DNA from: Longimicrobium sp.
GTDB taxonomy: Bacteria; Gemmatimonadota; Gemmatimonadetes; Longimicrobiales; Longimicrobiaceae
DNA length: 64,000 nucleotides
Direction: 5' to 3'
Assembly (NCBI GenBank): GCA_036387335.1
Contig: DASVTZ010000073.1
Span: 29,110 to 93,109 of the forward strand
Shown: in pieces, positions 23,269 to 32,620 of the stretch
Numbering within the stretch: position 1 is the first letter of the stretch
How the letters are laid out: the number at the start of each line of letters is the position of its first letter
Program-made: the position numbers and the translations under genes
The notes under the pieces: model-generated
Seen by the model: the letters and a program-made list of their open reading frames with translations, nothing else
The model's database searches: none
Told to the model about the DNA's origin: nothing

Positions 23269-25191
23269 CTACACCCCCGCCAGCTCCTCACCCATCCGCT
23301 CCCAGGCCTCGTAGGCGGCGGCGAGGCTGGATTGGGCGGCGCCGAGCTCGGCGGTGAGCTTGCGGGCGCGGTCGGGATCGCTGCCGGGGGCGTAGAGCGC
23401 GGAGTCGGCGAGGACGGCCTCGATCTCGGCGATGCGCGTCTCCAGCTTGGCGATGTCGGCTTCGAGGCGCTCCATTTCGCGCTCGCGGCGGCGCTGCTCG
23501 TTCTTGGAGAGGCCGGTCGTGGTCCGGGCGGGCGTTGAGGCGGTGGCGGAGGTGGCTGCGCGGACGGCCGGCGCGGAGTCGGCGCGGCGCTTCACGTGCT
23601 CCGTCCACTCCTCGTAGCCGCCGGCGAAGTCCTCGATGCGTCCGTCTTGGAACCCCCACACGCGCGTCGCCGTGGCGGAGAGGAAGGCGCGGTCGTGGGA
23701 GATCAGGATGACGGTGCCGTCGAAGTCCTCCAGCGACTCCTCCAGCGCTTCGCGGCTTTCCAGGTCCAGGTGGTTCGTGGGCTCGTCCAGCAGGAGGAGG
23801 TTGGCGCGCTCCAGCGTGATCTTGGCGAGCGCGACGCGGGCCTGCTCGCCGCCGGAAAGGTCGCCCACGCGCGACTCGGCGTCGTCGCCGCTGAACAGGA
23901 AGCGGCCCAGGTGGCTGCGCAGCTCCTGCGTGGTGATGCGCGGCGCGACCAGGGCCACTTCCTCGCGGATCTTGTGGTCAGGGTTCAGGTGGGTGAAGTC
24001 CTGCCGGTAGTAGCCGGTGCGCACTCCCGCGCCCAGCACCACCGACCCGCGCGCCGGCTGCGCGACCCCGGCCAGCACCCTCATCAGCGTCGACTTGCCG
24101 CACCCGTTCGGGCCGATGACGGCGATGCGCTCCGTCCGCGACACCTCGCCGGAGAAGGGGGCGAAGAGGACGCGGTCGCCATACGCGCACTGCACGCCGT
24201 CCATCCGCATCACCGTGCCGCCGCTGCGCGAGGTCTCGCCGAAGCTGAGGGCCATCGCGCGCTCGTCGCCCGACACTGCGGAGACGCGGTCCATGCGGGA
24301 GAGGAGGGTGCGGCGGCTCTTGGCCTGCTTCGTCTTCTGGCCGGCCAGGTTGCGGCGGATGAAGTCCTCGGTGCGGGCGATCTGCGCCTGCTGCCGCTCG
24401 AACTGCTTCTGCTGCACCATCCGGCGCTCCTCGCGCTGGGTGAGGAACGCGTCGAAGTTGCCCGTGTAGGCGTACGCCGTCCCCTCTTCCAGGTGGAGGA
24501 TGTGGTCCGCGAGCCGCTCCAGGAATACGCGATCGTGCGAGACGACGAGCACCGTGCCCGGGTAGGCGCGCAGGTACTCCTCCAACCACTCGGTGGAGCG
24601 CAGATCCAGGTGGTTGGTGGGCTCGTCCAGGAGGAGGACGTCGGGCTCGGCCAGGAGGGTCTGCACCAGCCGCAGCCGCCCCAGCTCGCCGCCGCTCAAG
24701 GCGCGGACGGGCTTGGGCCACGTGTCCTGCGGAAAGCCGAGGCCCTCCAGCGTCGCGTCCGCCCGGGCGCGCATCTCGTAGCCGCCGCGGCGCCTGAACT
24801 CGTCCATGTGCCGGTCGTACGACTGCAGGAGCCGGTCGGCTTCCGGGGATCCCGACGGGAGGCCGGCGAGGCGCTCCATGTCGTCGTGGAGGCGGCGCTC
24901 CATCGCCACGAGGTCGGCGAAGGGGGCCATCGCCGCTTCGTGGATGTTCGCGTCGCTCTGCTCGCCGCGGTTCTGGCGCATCAGAGTGAAGCGAAGCCCC
25001 GGGTGGCGCCAGATCTCGCCCTCCGTGGCCTCGTCGTCGCCCGTCATCAAGCGGAACAGGGTGGTCTTGCCCACCCCGTTGCGCCCCACGATCCCCCAGC
25101 GCTCGCCCTGCGCGACGGTGAACGAGACGTTGCGCAGGACCCATCGGTCGCCGAACTGCTTTCCCGCGTCCTGCAGCCGCACCAGCGTCAT
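23269..25191 (-). CDS. ABC-F family ATPase (Uup-like)
   Basis: A 640-residue soluble protein with two ABC domains and no membrane segments. Walker A motifs are GRNGVGKTT and GPNGCGKST, signatures LSGGELGRL and LSGGEQARV, and Walker B LLLDEPTNHLDL twice. A charged interdomain linker (QREERRMVQQKQFERQQ) is present, as is a C-terminal coiled coil (NEQRRREREMERLEADI) like that of Uup. ABC-F proteins act on the ribosome E site or protect against translation stress. It overlaps the LEA lipoprotein gene by 4 bases. Confidence 0.93.
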   Translation of the reverse strand: MTLVRLQDAGKQFGDRWVLRNVSFTVAQGERWGIVGRNGVGKTTLFRLMTGDDEATEGEIWRHPGLRFTLMRQNRGEQSDANIHEAAMAPFADLVAMERRLHDDMERLAGLPSGSPEADRLLQSYDRHMDEFRRRGGYEMRARADATLEGLGFPQDTWPKPVRALSGGELGRLRLVQTLLAEPDVLLLDEPTNHLDLRSTEWLEEYLRAYPGTVLVVSHDRVFLERLADHILHLEEGTAYAYTGNFDAFLTQREERRMVQQKQFERQQAQIARTEDFIRRNLAGQKTKQAKSRRTLLSRMDRVSAVSGDERAMALSFGETSRSGGTVMRMDGVQCAYGDRVLFAPFSGEVSRTERIAVIGPNGCGKSTLMRVLAGVAQPARGSVVLGAGVRTGYYRQDFTHLNPDHKIREEVALVAPRITTQELRSHLGRFLFSGDDAESRVGDLSGGEQARVALAKITLERANLLLLDEPTNHLDLESREALEESLEDFDGTVILISHDRAFLSATATRVWGFQDGRIEDFAGGYEEWTEHVKRRADSAPAVRAATSATASTPARTTTGLSKNEQRRREREMERLEADIAKLETRIAEIEAVLADSALYAPGSDPDRARKLTAELGAAQSSLAAAYEAWERMGEELAGV

Positions 25192-25679
25192 CGCACGCCG
25201 CCGGAGAGCGTAAAGGTCCCCGTCTTACGGAACGGCACCTGCCGCCCGCCGAACGACGTGCGCACGTTCACGTTGCCCACCGCGCGGTACTGGAAGCTGC
25301 CGCGGCGGAGGAGCTGCTGCCCGGCGCTCCCGAGCTGGCTGAACGAGAACTCCACCGGGATCTGCACCGTGCGCGTGTCGCGTGCGCCGATGGTGAACCG
25401 CTCCGCGTGCACGCCCTGCGCGAAGCGTGTCCACGCGCTGTCGCCCTGCGCGTCCGAGTTGCGCAGGAACAGCTCGTACTGGAGGCTGTCCGCGCGGAAG
25501 CCGACCGGGTTGGGGTTCTCGATGCGCACGTTCACCAGCACCGTTCCACCCCCCAGCCCCAGGCTGCCGAGCTGGATCCCCTCCAACTCCACGCGCGGCT
25601 GGCGGAAGCCCGCCGTGCAGGCCGAAAGCGCCACCAGCAGCACGAGCGCGAGCGATGTCCACACTGTACGAATCTTCAT
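25188..25679 (-). CDS. LEA/WHy-domain lipoprotein
   Basis: A 163-residue protein with a lipobox (LVALSAC, Cys at about residue 21), so lipid-anchored. The rest has the LEA-14/WHy beta-sandwich pattern: VNVRIENPNPVGFRADSLQYELFL near residues 50-73 (as IENPNPVGF then SLQYELFL) and VQIPVEFSFSQL near 125. The function of such domains is unclear, and is often linked to envelope stress. Overlap with abc-f (4 bases) places it in the same transcript. Confidence 0.85.
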   Translation of the reverse strand: MKIRTVWTSLALVLLVALSACTAGFRQPRVELEGIQLGSLGLGGGTVLVNVRIENPNPVGFRADSLQYELFLRNSDAQGDSAWTRFAQGVHAERFTIGARDTRTVQIPVEFSFSQLGSAGQQLLRRGSFQYRAVGNVNVRTSFGGRQVPFRKTGTFTLSGGVR

Positions 25680-25691
25680 GTCCTCTCCTGT

Positions 25692-26444
25692 TTAACGGGA
25701 TGTTCCATGCAGCGAAGGTGCCCGCCGCCACGCCTCCCACTCCTCGCCCTCCAGCGCCGTCACCGGCCCGCCGCCCTGCAGCAGGAGCCCGCGCCCGCAC
25801 CACTCCGCCACAAACTCCAGGTCGTGGCTGGAGACGAGGACGGCCGCTCCGGCGCGGCAGCGCGCATCCAGCTCCCCCACCAGCCGCTCCGCCGAGGTGC
25901 GGTCGAGGCCGTTGAGAGCCTCGTCGAGCAGTAGAACCTGTGGCCCGTGGAGGAGCGCGGCGATGATCGCGGTCTTGCGCCCCATTCCCTGCGACAGCTC
26001 GCGGCAGAGCGTCCCTTCGGCGCCCGCGAGGCCCAGCAGCTCCAGGAGCCGGGCCGTTTCACCCTCCGCATCGTCCATCCCGCGGGCGGCGGCCACGAAG
26101 CGGAGCATCTCGGCCACCGTGAGCTCGCCGTACAGGAACGGGTGCTCGGGGACCACGCCCATACACCGCGCCGCGCGCACGGGGTCCGAAAACGGGTCCG
26201 CGCCGCAGATGCGCACGCTCCCGCCGTCGGGCAGCCGGTCGCCGGTGAGGCAGCCGAGGAGGGTGCTCTTCCCCGCGCCGTTCGACCCCAGCAGCGCCAC
26301 CGCCTCGCCCGGCCTCATCACGAACGAGACGCCGTCCAAGATGGGGCGCCTGCGGTAGGCCTTGCGCAGGTTTTCGACGGCCAGGGGGAGCGGGGTGGTG
26401 GTGGTGGTGGTCACGGATGTATGGGTGGCGCGGGGGGCCCTCAC
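25692..26444 (-). CDS. ABC transporter ATP-binding protein
   Basis: A 250-residue ABC ATPase: Walker A GSNGAGKST, Walker B VLLLDEALNGLD, H-loop SSHDLEF. The signature LSQGMGRK is the variant seen in CcmA/ABC-2 exporters. The N-terminus holds a run of six threonines encoded by an ACC repeat, and the true start may be the GTG within it rather than 26444. The likely partner is the membrane protein at 26831-28057 upstream on the same strand, although a repeat region of about 370 bases separates them. Substrate unknown. Confidence 0.87.
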   Translation of the reverse strand: MRAPRATHTSVTTTTTTPLPLAVENLRKAYRRRPILDGVSFVMRPGEAVALLGSNGAGKSTLLGCLTGDRLPDGGSVRICGADPFSDPVRAARCMGVVPEHPFLYGELTVAEMLRFVAAARGMDDAEGETARLLELLGLAGAEGTLCRELSQGMGRKTAIIAALLHGPQVLLLDEALNGLDRTSAERLVGELDARCRAGAAVLVSSHDLEFVAEWCGRGLLLQGGGPVTALEGEEWEAWRRAPSLHGTSR

Positions 26445-26449
26445 CCCCG

Positions 26450-26820
26450 CTCGTTACACTCGCTGCCCCCTCTCCCGATAACAGGAGAGAGCTGCGCCCT
26501 CACGTTATCGAGAGAGGGGGCGTGGGTGCGGCTTGGCGGACTTTGGTGCCGCGTGGATGGCCCCCTCCCCCCGGCCCCCTCCCCCGCCTGCGGGGGCGCA
26601 GGGCGGGTGAGGGGGAGAACTGCCGTTCGCGTCGCACAGATCTGGTAAGGGCGCCATTTATCGCGCCCGCCCTTCGCCTTACCACCGCAGCGTCTCCGGT
26701 AGGGGCAGACCTGCGTGTCTGCCCACCTTTCCCCCACCGCGATCTTCGCTGCAGGTCCCGGATCTCGTAGGGGCCGCCCCACGTGGCTGCCCGTGCCCTC
26801 CCCTGCTCCGCCGCCCGCCA
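26450..26820. repeat. Non-coding region with family C repeat modules
   Basis: About 380 bases without a gene. It holds several palindromic modules: a hairpin around ctctcccgataacaggagag, a block of cccctcccccgcctgcgggggc, a module taggggcagacctgcgtgtc (26700 on) and a module taggggccgccccacgtggc (26768 on). A similar mix of modules occurs at 45063-45350, including the reverse complement of the last one. Short frames through it lack gene features. Confidence 0.7.
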
Positions 26821-26830
26821 CACGGGCGCA

Positions 26831-28057
26831 TCACCGGCCCGCCGCCGCCAGCGACGCACCCGCCGCCGCCAGCGCACCCACCGCCGCGCCCGCGACCCAA
26901 GGCCACGCGGGTGACGTATCCACGGCGAAGCTCCAGACGAAGGCGACGGGGATCACCACGCCCATCGACAGGCCGAAGCCGACCGCCCAGCGCCCCAGCA
27001 GCCGGTCCGCGGTACGCAGGCCGAGGGCGCGGTCGATCCAGCGGAGGCGGGAGCGCTCGGCGCGGCCCAGCGCGATGACGGCGGCGGACTGCATCACCAG
27101 CACGCCAGTGCACGCGGCGGCCACCCAGCGCCTCACCTCCGGGTCTCCGCCTGCGCGGAGGAGGGCGAGGGCGGCGATGATCCCCACCGGCGCAGCCAGG
27201 CGCCCCGCCCACCGGAAGCGGCGACTCACCACCACCGCGTCGCGCGCCCGCACGGCGCCCGCCCCACGCGGCAGGAGCGCCGGCAACCCACGCCCGATCA
27301 CCAGCTCCGATGCATCGGTGGTGGGCGGCGGCGCGTACGCGAGCTCGCCCGAGAGCGGGGCGAAGCGCGGCAGGGCACGGGCGAAGCGGCGGGCCCCGAG
27401 CGCCACCCAGAGCACCACGAGGAGCGCGATCACGCCGATTCGGACCGGCATGTTCGGGCCTAGCGCAACGCGGGCCGCCAGCGCGCCCGCAACCAGCGGC
27501 GGGAGCGGCGCCCAGACCAGCGACGCGGCGGCGCTCAGACCCGCATCGGGTCCCAGAAGCCCGCGGATCGGACTCCGCTTCCCATCCGCCATTCCCGCGG
27601 CGGCGCCAGAGGTGGTGGCGAGCGAGGACGCCCACGCCACCACCGCGCCGGCCGCCAGCATCGCGAGCGGTGCGCCGATCGGCTGCGCGGTGCGGATGAA
27701 CGGGAGGAGGAAGAGACCCACCACCGCGAGCGCCGCCAGCAGCAGCCGGAGCGCACGATGCGCAAAAAGCGCCGCGGGCGGGATGCCCAGGCGGCGCAGG
27801 AGCGAGTCGTCTTCCGGGCGGAAGAGGATCGGGTATGCCTGGAAGGCGATGGGAGCCGAGACGAGGAGCCCCAGCAGGATCTGCCCGTCGCCGGTGGACA
27901 CATCCGGCCGGAGCGCCTCGCCCGCAAGCCAGACGCCGCCGATGACGAGCGCCGCCGGGAGCGCGAACCCGGCCCACACGCCCACGCGCGGCCGGCGGAC
28001 GGCGTCGGCCAGGCGGCGCGCGTCGAGGCGCAGAAGGAGGGCGAGAGGCGCAGTCAT
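26831..28057 (-). CDS. Multi-pass membrane protein, probable ABC permease partner
   Basis: A 408-residue, very hydrophobic protein with about ten or more transmembrane segments and few conserved motifs. ATG 28057 is used; the upstream frame runs into rarA and has no other start. Position next to an ABC ATPase gene on the same strand suggests it is the permease of that transporter, but no family motif was recognised. The C-terminus is Ala-rich helix (VAGAAVGALAAAGASLAAAG). Confidence 0.65.
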   Translation of the reverse strand: MTAPLALLLRLDARRLADAVRRPRVGVWAGFALPAALVIGGVWLAGEALRPDVSTGDGQILLGLLVSAPIAFQAYPILFRPEDDSLLRRLGIPPAALFAHRALRLLLAALAVVGLFLLPFIRTAQPIGAPLAMLAAGAVVAWASSLATTSGAAAGMADGKRSPIRGLLGPDAGLSAAASLVWAPLPPLVAGALAARVALGPNMPVRIGVIALLVVLWVALGARRFARALPRFAPLSGELAYAPPPTTDASELVIGRGLPALLPRGAGAVRARDAVVVSRRFRWAGRLAAPVGIIAALALLRAGGDPEVRRWVAAACTGVLVMQSAAVIALGRAERSRLRWIDRALGLRTADRLLGRWAVGFGLSMGVVIPVAFVWSFAVDTSPAWPWVAGAAVGALAAAGASLAAAGR

Positions 28058-28127
28058 GCCGAGCCCGAGCGCCGCAAAACCACGTACGAGCGGAGGCGGA
28101 AACGCAGCGCACCCATTCGCCCAGCGC

Positions 28128-29441
28128 TCACTCGATGCCGCCGCGCTCCCGCATGCGCGCGGCGATCTTGGCCTCGTAGCCGCGGTCGGAGGGCTCGTAG
28201 AAGCGCACCCCCGCGATCTCATCCGGCAGGCACTGCTGCGGGGTGTATCCGCCTTCGAAGTCGTGGGCGTACTTGTAGCCCTCGGCGTAGCCCCAGTCGC
28301 GCATCAGCTTGGTGGTCGCGTTGCGCAGGTGCAGCGGGACGGGTGCGTCCGGGTGCTCCCGGGCGGCGTCGGTGGCCGCGTGGAGGGCGACGTAGGCGCG
28401 GTTCGACTTGGGCGCGTTGGCGACATAGAGGATCGCGTTCGAGAGCGGGAGGAGGCCTTCGGGGAGCCCCATCCGCTCGAACGCCATCAGCGCCTGTGTC
28501 GCGACGATTCCCGCCTGCGGATCGGCCAGGCCGACGTCTTCGTACGCGGCGGCCACCAGGCGGCGGAAGAGGGTGCGCGGGTCCTCGCCGCCGTTTAGCA
28601 TCCGCATCGCCCAGTACAGCGCCCCCGATCCCGACGACGAGCGCAGCGACTTGTGGAAGGCGCTCAGCATCTCGTAGGCGAGGGTGGCGTCGTAGCGCGC
28701 GGTGCGCTGCTGGAGCGCCTCTCGCGCCACCTCGGCCGTCACCGTGCCGGTGCCGCGCACCAGACGAGCGGCCGTTTCCAGCCCGTTCAGCGCCTGCCGC
28801 GCATCGCCGCCGGAGGTGTGGATGATAAGGTCCTCGGCGTCCGTATCCAGCGACACGCTGCCGCCAAGTCCGCGCTCCGCATCGGCCAGCGCGCGGCGCA
28901 GGACGTCGCGCACGTCGTCGTCGCTCAGCGAGCGGAGAACGAGCACCTGCGAGCGCGAAAGGAGCGCGGGGTTGATCTCGAACGCTGGATGCTCCGTGGT
29001 GGCGCCCACCAGCGTCACCAATCCGCTCTCCAGCGAGGGGAGGAGGAAGTCCTGCTGGCCCTTGTTGAGGCGGTGGATCTCGTCGATGAAGAGGAGCGTG
29101 CCGTCGCCCGCTTTCTTTCGCGCCGTGGCTTCCTTGACCACCTCGCGGAGCCGCGGCACCCCCTCGCTGACCGCGTTGAAGGGGACGAAGGTGGAGTCCG
29201 CGTCGCCCGCGATCACGCGCGCCAGCGTTGTCTTGCCGCTCCCGGGGGGACCGTGGAGGATGAGGTTGGGGAGGTAGCCGGTCTCCAGCAGCTTGCGCAG
29301 GGTGCCGTCGGGCCCGGCGAGGTGCGGCTGGCCCACGATCTCGTCCAATGTGCGCGGCCGCATGCGCTCGGCGAGCGGCGCGTCGGCGGCGGGTGTGGCG
29401 GGACGGGGGCGCTCCTTCGGCGCCTCGGGCGCGCCGAACAT
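28128..29441 (-). CDS. rarA: Replication-associated recombination protein A (AAA ATPase)
   Basis: A 437-residue MgsA/RarA/WRNIP1 protein, a clamp-loader-like AAA ATPase acting at stalled forks. It has RPRTLDEIVGQ, Walker A GPPGSGKTT, Walker B LLFIDEIHR, sensor GATTEHP, and the C-terminal tetramerisation region (YEDVGLADPQA, PKSNRAYVA, YKYAHDFEGGY). ATG 29441 lies 14 bases after the ZIP transporter stop. Length fits the family. Confidence 0.95.
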   Translation of the reverse strand: MFGAPEAPKERPRPATPAADAPLAERMRPRTLDEIVGQPHLAGPDGTLRKLLETGYLPNLILHGPPGSGKTTLARVIAGDADSTFVPFNAVSEGVPRLREVVKEATARKKAGDGTLLFIDEIHRLNKGQQDFLLPSLESGLVTLVGATTEHPAFEINPALLSRSQVLVLRSLSDDDVRDVLRRALADAERGLGGSVSLDTDAEDLIIHTSGGDARQALNGLETAARLVRGTGTVTAEVAREALQQRTARYDATLAYEMLSAFHKSLRSSSGSGALYWAMRMLNGGEDPRTLFRRLVAAAYEDVGLADPQAGIVATQALMAFERMGLPEGLLPLSNAILYVANAPKSNRAYVALHAATDAAREHPDAPVPLHLRNATTKLMRDWGYAEGYKYAHDFEGGYTPQQCLPDEIAGVRFYEPSDRGYEAKIAARMRERGGIE

Positions 29442-29455
29442 GTCCAGTGAGTCGC

Positions 29456-30232
29456 TCAATGGACGAACCCGTGCACGAGTTGTGAGGCCAGCAGGTAGAG
29501 CCCGGCCCCGCCGAACACCGCCAGCGCGAGCGGCCAGCTCCGCCCCTTCTGGACCTCGGGGATCAGGTTGGATGCGGCGACGTACAGCGTCACGCCCGCG
29601 CTCAGCGCCAGCCCGTGCTCCGCCAGCACGGCGATGTAGCGGGTCAGCAGCACGCCCAGCACCGTCGACACTCCCAGGAGCGCCACGCCGCAAAGCGCCC
29701 GGCGTCGCGAGTTGCCGCTGGCGAGCATGATGGAGGCGACGGTGATCCCCTCCGGAATCTTGTGCAGGAGGATGGCGACGAAGACGAGCAGGCCCAGCCA
29801 CGCGCCCACCCCGAACGCGCTGGCGATGGCGACGCCGTCGAAAAAAGTGTGCAGGAGGAGCCCCACCAGCGCCGTGATCCCCACCCAGCGCCCCACCATC
29901 TCGTGGTGGTGCGTCTCCTCTCCGAAGTGGAAGTGGGGCGTGACGACGTGCTGCGTGAGGTGCACCAGAAGGTAGCCGACGAGCACCGCCACGGGCGCGC
30001 CGCGCGCCTCCAGCGCTTCCGGGAGCATCCCCACGCAGACGGTGGCCAGCATGAAGCCGCCCCCGAAGGCGATCAGCATCCGCTGCGACTCCGCGCTGCG
30101 CGGGCGCGCGGCGGTGATCAGGAGCCCCCCGGCGAGATTCGCCCCGGCCGCGGCGAGGGCGTACAGCAGAGCAGCGTTCAACGGCCCGTGGTCGAAAAAG
30201 AGAGGTTGTTCCGGCAGCCCCGAATTGACCAC
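29456..30232 (-). CDS. ZIP-family divalent metal transporter
   Basis: A 258-residue transporter with about eight membrane segments. Metal-binding motifs are LLHTFFDGVAIAS (helix 4) and LLHKIPEG (helix 5), both diagnostic for ZIP. A His-rich loop (HFHFGEETHHHE) lies between helices 3 and 4. The start is GTG 30232; the first residues are poorly conserved. It likely takes up Zn2+ or Fe2+. It sits upstream of rarA with a 14-base gap. Confidence 0.9.
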   Translation of the reverse strand: MVNSGLPEQPLFFDHGPLNAALLYALAAAGANLAGGLLITAARPRSAESQRMLIAFGGGFMLATVCVGMLPEALEARGAPVAVLVGYLLVHLTQHVVTPHFHFGEETHHHEMVGRWVGITALVGLLLHTFFDGVAIASAFGVGAWLGLLVFVAILLHKIPEGITVASIMLASGNSRRRALCGVALLGVSTVLGVLLTRYIAVLAEHGLALSAGVTLYVAASNLIPEVQKGRSWPLALAVFGGAGLYLLASQLVHGFVH

Positions 30233-30267
30233 GCACCGGCCCGGCTGTCAACGACCTAACTGCATGG

Positions 30268-30395
30268 CTCACGCGGAGGCGCGGAGACGCAGAGAGAACA
30301 ACCTGAAAGAAGTTCTCTGTGGTTGCAGTTCCTTCTGAGCTCTCTGTGTGAGCTTTTCTGTCGTTCCTCTCTGCGTCTCCGCGTCTCCGCGTGAG
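30268..30395. repeat. Palindromic intergenic repeat, family A (copy 2)
   Basis: Outer arms of 27 bases (starting ctcacgcggaggcgcggaga at 30268; right arm ending gtgag at 30395) with one mismatch. An inner, looser pair includes ctctctgtgtgag. It lies between the divergently placed ends of the ZIP gene (5') and acpS (3'). Confidence 0.88.
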
Positions 30396-30404
30396 ATTCC
30401 GTTT

Positions 30405-30782
30405 TCAGGCTTCGAGAATGACGACGGCGCCCGCCGTATCTTCGGAGTGGGTCATGGTGAGATGGATGCGGACGGTGCCGCGCGCCTCGGCGGCCTCGGC
30501 GGCGCGGCCGGAGAGGCGCAGGGTGGGCGCGCCGGACGGGAGGGAGACGACCTCCACCTCCGTCCACTCGCCGCCGCGGCCCACGCCGGTGCCGAGCGCC
30601 TTGAAGAACGCCTCCTTGGCGGCGAAGCGCGCGGCGTACGATTCGGCCGGATGGCGGCTCCCGGCGCAGCGGCGCGCCTCCGCGGCGGAGAAGAGCCGGC
30701 GCAGGGCGCGTTCGGGACGCCGCTGGATCATCGCCCACACGCGCTCCACGCTCACCAGGTCCATCCCGAGGCCCACGATCAT
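30405..30782 (-). CDS. acpS: Holo-[acyl-carrier-protein] synthase
   Basis: A 125-residue 4'-phosphopantetheinyl transferase that activates ACP for fatty acid synthesis. It has the MIVGLGMDLVSVERV start with the Mg-binding Asp, and the RFAAKEAFFKALGTG motif with the catalytic Glu/Lys. The MTHSEDTAGAVVILE end is also typical. ATG 30782 is at the family start; longer upstream frames are not coding. It stands alone, ending at a family A palindrome. Confidence 0.95.
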   Translation of the reverse strand: MIVGLGMDLVSVERVWAMIQRRPERALRRLFSAAEARRCAGSRHPAESYAARFAAKEAFFKALGTGVGRGGEWTEVEVVSLPSGAPTLRLSGRAAEAAEARGTVRIHLTMTHSEDTAGAVVILEA

Positions 30783-30945
30783 CCGAGCCAGCCTTGCGCG
30801 CGAGGGGAGTAAGGGTGCAACGTCTCTGAAGATAGGCGCGCGGTGCCCACCGCTCAACGCCCGCGCGGCACGCCATTCGCACAGCGGGGCCGCGGCCGGG
30901 GAGGGTTCGGCGCGCATCCATTCCGAGCGAAGAGGCAGACGCGGC

Positions 30946-31074
30946 GTGGCGAGAAATCCGTGGAAGGCGCGGGCCCGGCTGCTGGGCACGGTTTTGATGG
31001 CGGCAGCGCTGGGGATCCTCGTGGGATACCTCCTGTTGCAGGTGACCATCATGCGCTGGTCCACCAGCACCTGA
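30946..31074 (+). CDS. Small single-span membrane protein
   Basis: A 42-residue frame starting with GTG: a basic N-terminus (MARNPWKARAR) then one hydrophobic helix (LLGTVLMAAALGILVGYLLL) and a short tail. AGAGG lies 10 bases upstream. It ends 37 bases before dacB on the same strand, so it may be its upstream partner. No family recognised; it is too short for certainty. Confidence 0.4.
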   Translation: MARNPWKARARLLGTVLMAAALGILVGYLLLQVTIMRWSTST

Positions 31075-31111
31075 GCCCCCGCGCGTCCCAACGCTGTTCC
31101 CGGTATCCCCG

Positions 31112-32413
31112 ATGAAGTCCATCCTGGCCGTACTCGCCCTCGCCGCGGCCCTCGCCGTCGGCGTCCCCGTCCACGCGCAGCCTTCCGCGACTGAGCACTC
31201 AGGCGCGGCCTCGTCGCGGGTGGCCGAGCTGGAGCGCGACCTGCGCGCCATCCTGCGCGGCCCCGGCATGGCCGGCGCCACTCACGGCGTCCTCGTAGTG
31301 TCGCTGGACCGCGCCGACACGCTTTTCTCCTGGAACGCGGACGCGCGGCTCACCCCCGCATCCAACCTGAAGCTGTTCAGCACGGCGGCGGCGCTCCACT
31401 ACCTCGGGCCTGAGTTCCGCTGGAGCACCTACCTCCTTGCGGAGGGTGAGGTGCGCGGCGGGGTGCTGGCGGGCGACCTCGTCCTCTTCGGCACCGGCGA
31501 CCCTACTCTGGGGAGCCGTCGCTTCCCCGGAACGGCGCGTGCCCTCGACGCCCTCGCGGACTCGCTTCGTGCCCGCGGCGTTCGCGAGGTGAGCGGCTCG
31601 ATCGTGGCGGACGGCTCCTTCTTCGACCCGCGCCTGCGCGGCCAGGGGTGGACCGCCGAGGACCTCGTGAGCTGGTTCGGCGCTCCCGTCTCGTCCCTCG
31701 TGACCACCGAGAACCTCTCAGGCGGACGCCCGGTGGACGAGCCGGTCCGCGTGGCCGGCGAGCGCTTTCGCACCGCACTCGCCCGCGCGGGGATCAAGGT
31801 GCGCGGTGGCGTGAGGACGGTTCGTGAGCCGGGGCTCTCGCGCGCGGGCTTCCACGCGCGGCGGCAGGCGGCGGGCACGCACGTCCTCGCCACCTACCGC
31901 TCGCCCGCGCTGCGCGACGTGGTGCGCGTGACGAACCACATCAGCCACAACCTCTTCGCCGACGAAGCGCTGCGGACGGTCGGCCGCGTCGCCGGCGGCG
32001 AGGGCTCGTTCGAGGCCGGGGAACGCGCCGTCGCCCGCATGCTCTCCAGCGCCGACCCGCCGCGGATGCTGGACGGCTCCGGCCTGTCGCGCCTGGACCG
32101 CGTGAGCGCCCGCACGGTCGTCACGCTGCTGGCCGCGATGGCGCGCTCCCCAGAGGCCCCCGTGTTCCGCGCCTCGCTCCCGATCGCGGGGAGCGAGGCG
32201 GGGCTGCGCCGGATGTACGGCACCGCCGCCGCGGGCAACCTCCGCGCGAAGACCGGCACCCTCGCGACGGTTTCCGCCCTTTCCGGCTACGTCACCGCCG
32301 CCGACGGCGAGCGCCTGGCCTTCAGCATCATCACCAACGGCGTCCCCCGCACCGCCCTCGCCAAGGAAGCCGAGAACCGCATCGGTGTTCGCCTGGCCGA
32401 GTTTCGGCGCTGA
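31112..32413 (+). CDS. dacB: D-alanyl-D-alanine carboxypeptidase/endopeptidase (PBP4 type)
   Basis: A 433-residue class C penicillin-binding protein trimming or cleaving peptidoglycan cross-links in the periplasm. Residues 1-22 are a signal peptide ending VHAQ. Active-site motifs are SNLK (SxxK, in PASNLKLFSTAA), SHN (SxN, in HISHNLFADE) and KTG (in RAKTGTLATVSALSGY). Length is typical. The AGG-containing leader is weak. The repeat after it holds a strong hairpin that probably ends transcription. Confidence 0.94.
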   Translation: MKSILAVLALAAALAVGVPVHAQPSATEHSGAASSRVAELERDLRAILRGPGMAGATHGVLVVSLDRADTLFSWNADARLTPASNLKLFSTAAALHYLGPEFRWSTYLLAEGEVRGGVLAGDLVLFGTGDPTLGSRRFPGTARALDALADSLRARGVREVSGSIVADGSFFDPRLRGQGWTAEDLVSWFGAPVSSLVTTENLSGGRPVDEPVRVAGERFRTALARAGIKVRGGVRTVREPGLSRAGFHARRQAAGTHVLATYRSPALRDVVRVTNHISHNLFADEALRTVGRVAGGEGSFEAGERAVARMLSSADPPRMLDGSGLSRLDRVSARTVVTLLAAMARSPEAPVFRASLPIAGSEAGLRRMYGTAAAGNLRAKTGTLATVSALSGYVTAADGERLAFSIITNGVPRTALAKEAENRIGVRLAEFRR

Positions 32414-32428
32414 GCAGGGAACAGCAGG

Positions 32429-32608
32429 TCTCACGCGGAGGCGCGGAGACGCAGAGAGGCGCGGAACCATCACCGGTTCCGCGCCTCTGTTTTCGCAGAG
32501 CCGCAGAATAAACCACCAAAGGGTTCTCTGTGGCTTGCAGTTCCCTCTGTGCCCTCTGTGTGAGGCTTTTCTCTGCTGTTCCTCTGCGCCTCCGCGTCTC
32601 CGCGTGAG
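32429..32608. repeat. Palindromic intergenic repeat, family A (copy 3) with terminator-like hairpin
   Basis: Outer arms start ctcacgcggaggcgcggaga (from 32430) and end gtgag at 32608. Just inside the left arm is a 14-bp hairpin agaggcgcggaacc/ggttccgcgcctct followed by gtttt, well placed to terminate dacB. A further ctctgtgtgag copy lies in the right half. It sits between the convergent ends of dacB and the NlpC/P60 gene. Confidence 0.88.
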
Positions 32609-32620
32609 ACCCGCAGTTTT

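Noticed and set aside
26450..26877. Frames within the family C repeat region as small genes
   Set aside because: They are low-complexity translations of hairpin repeats without start signals.
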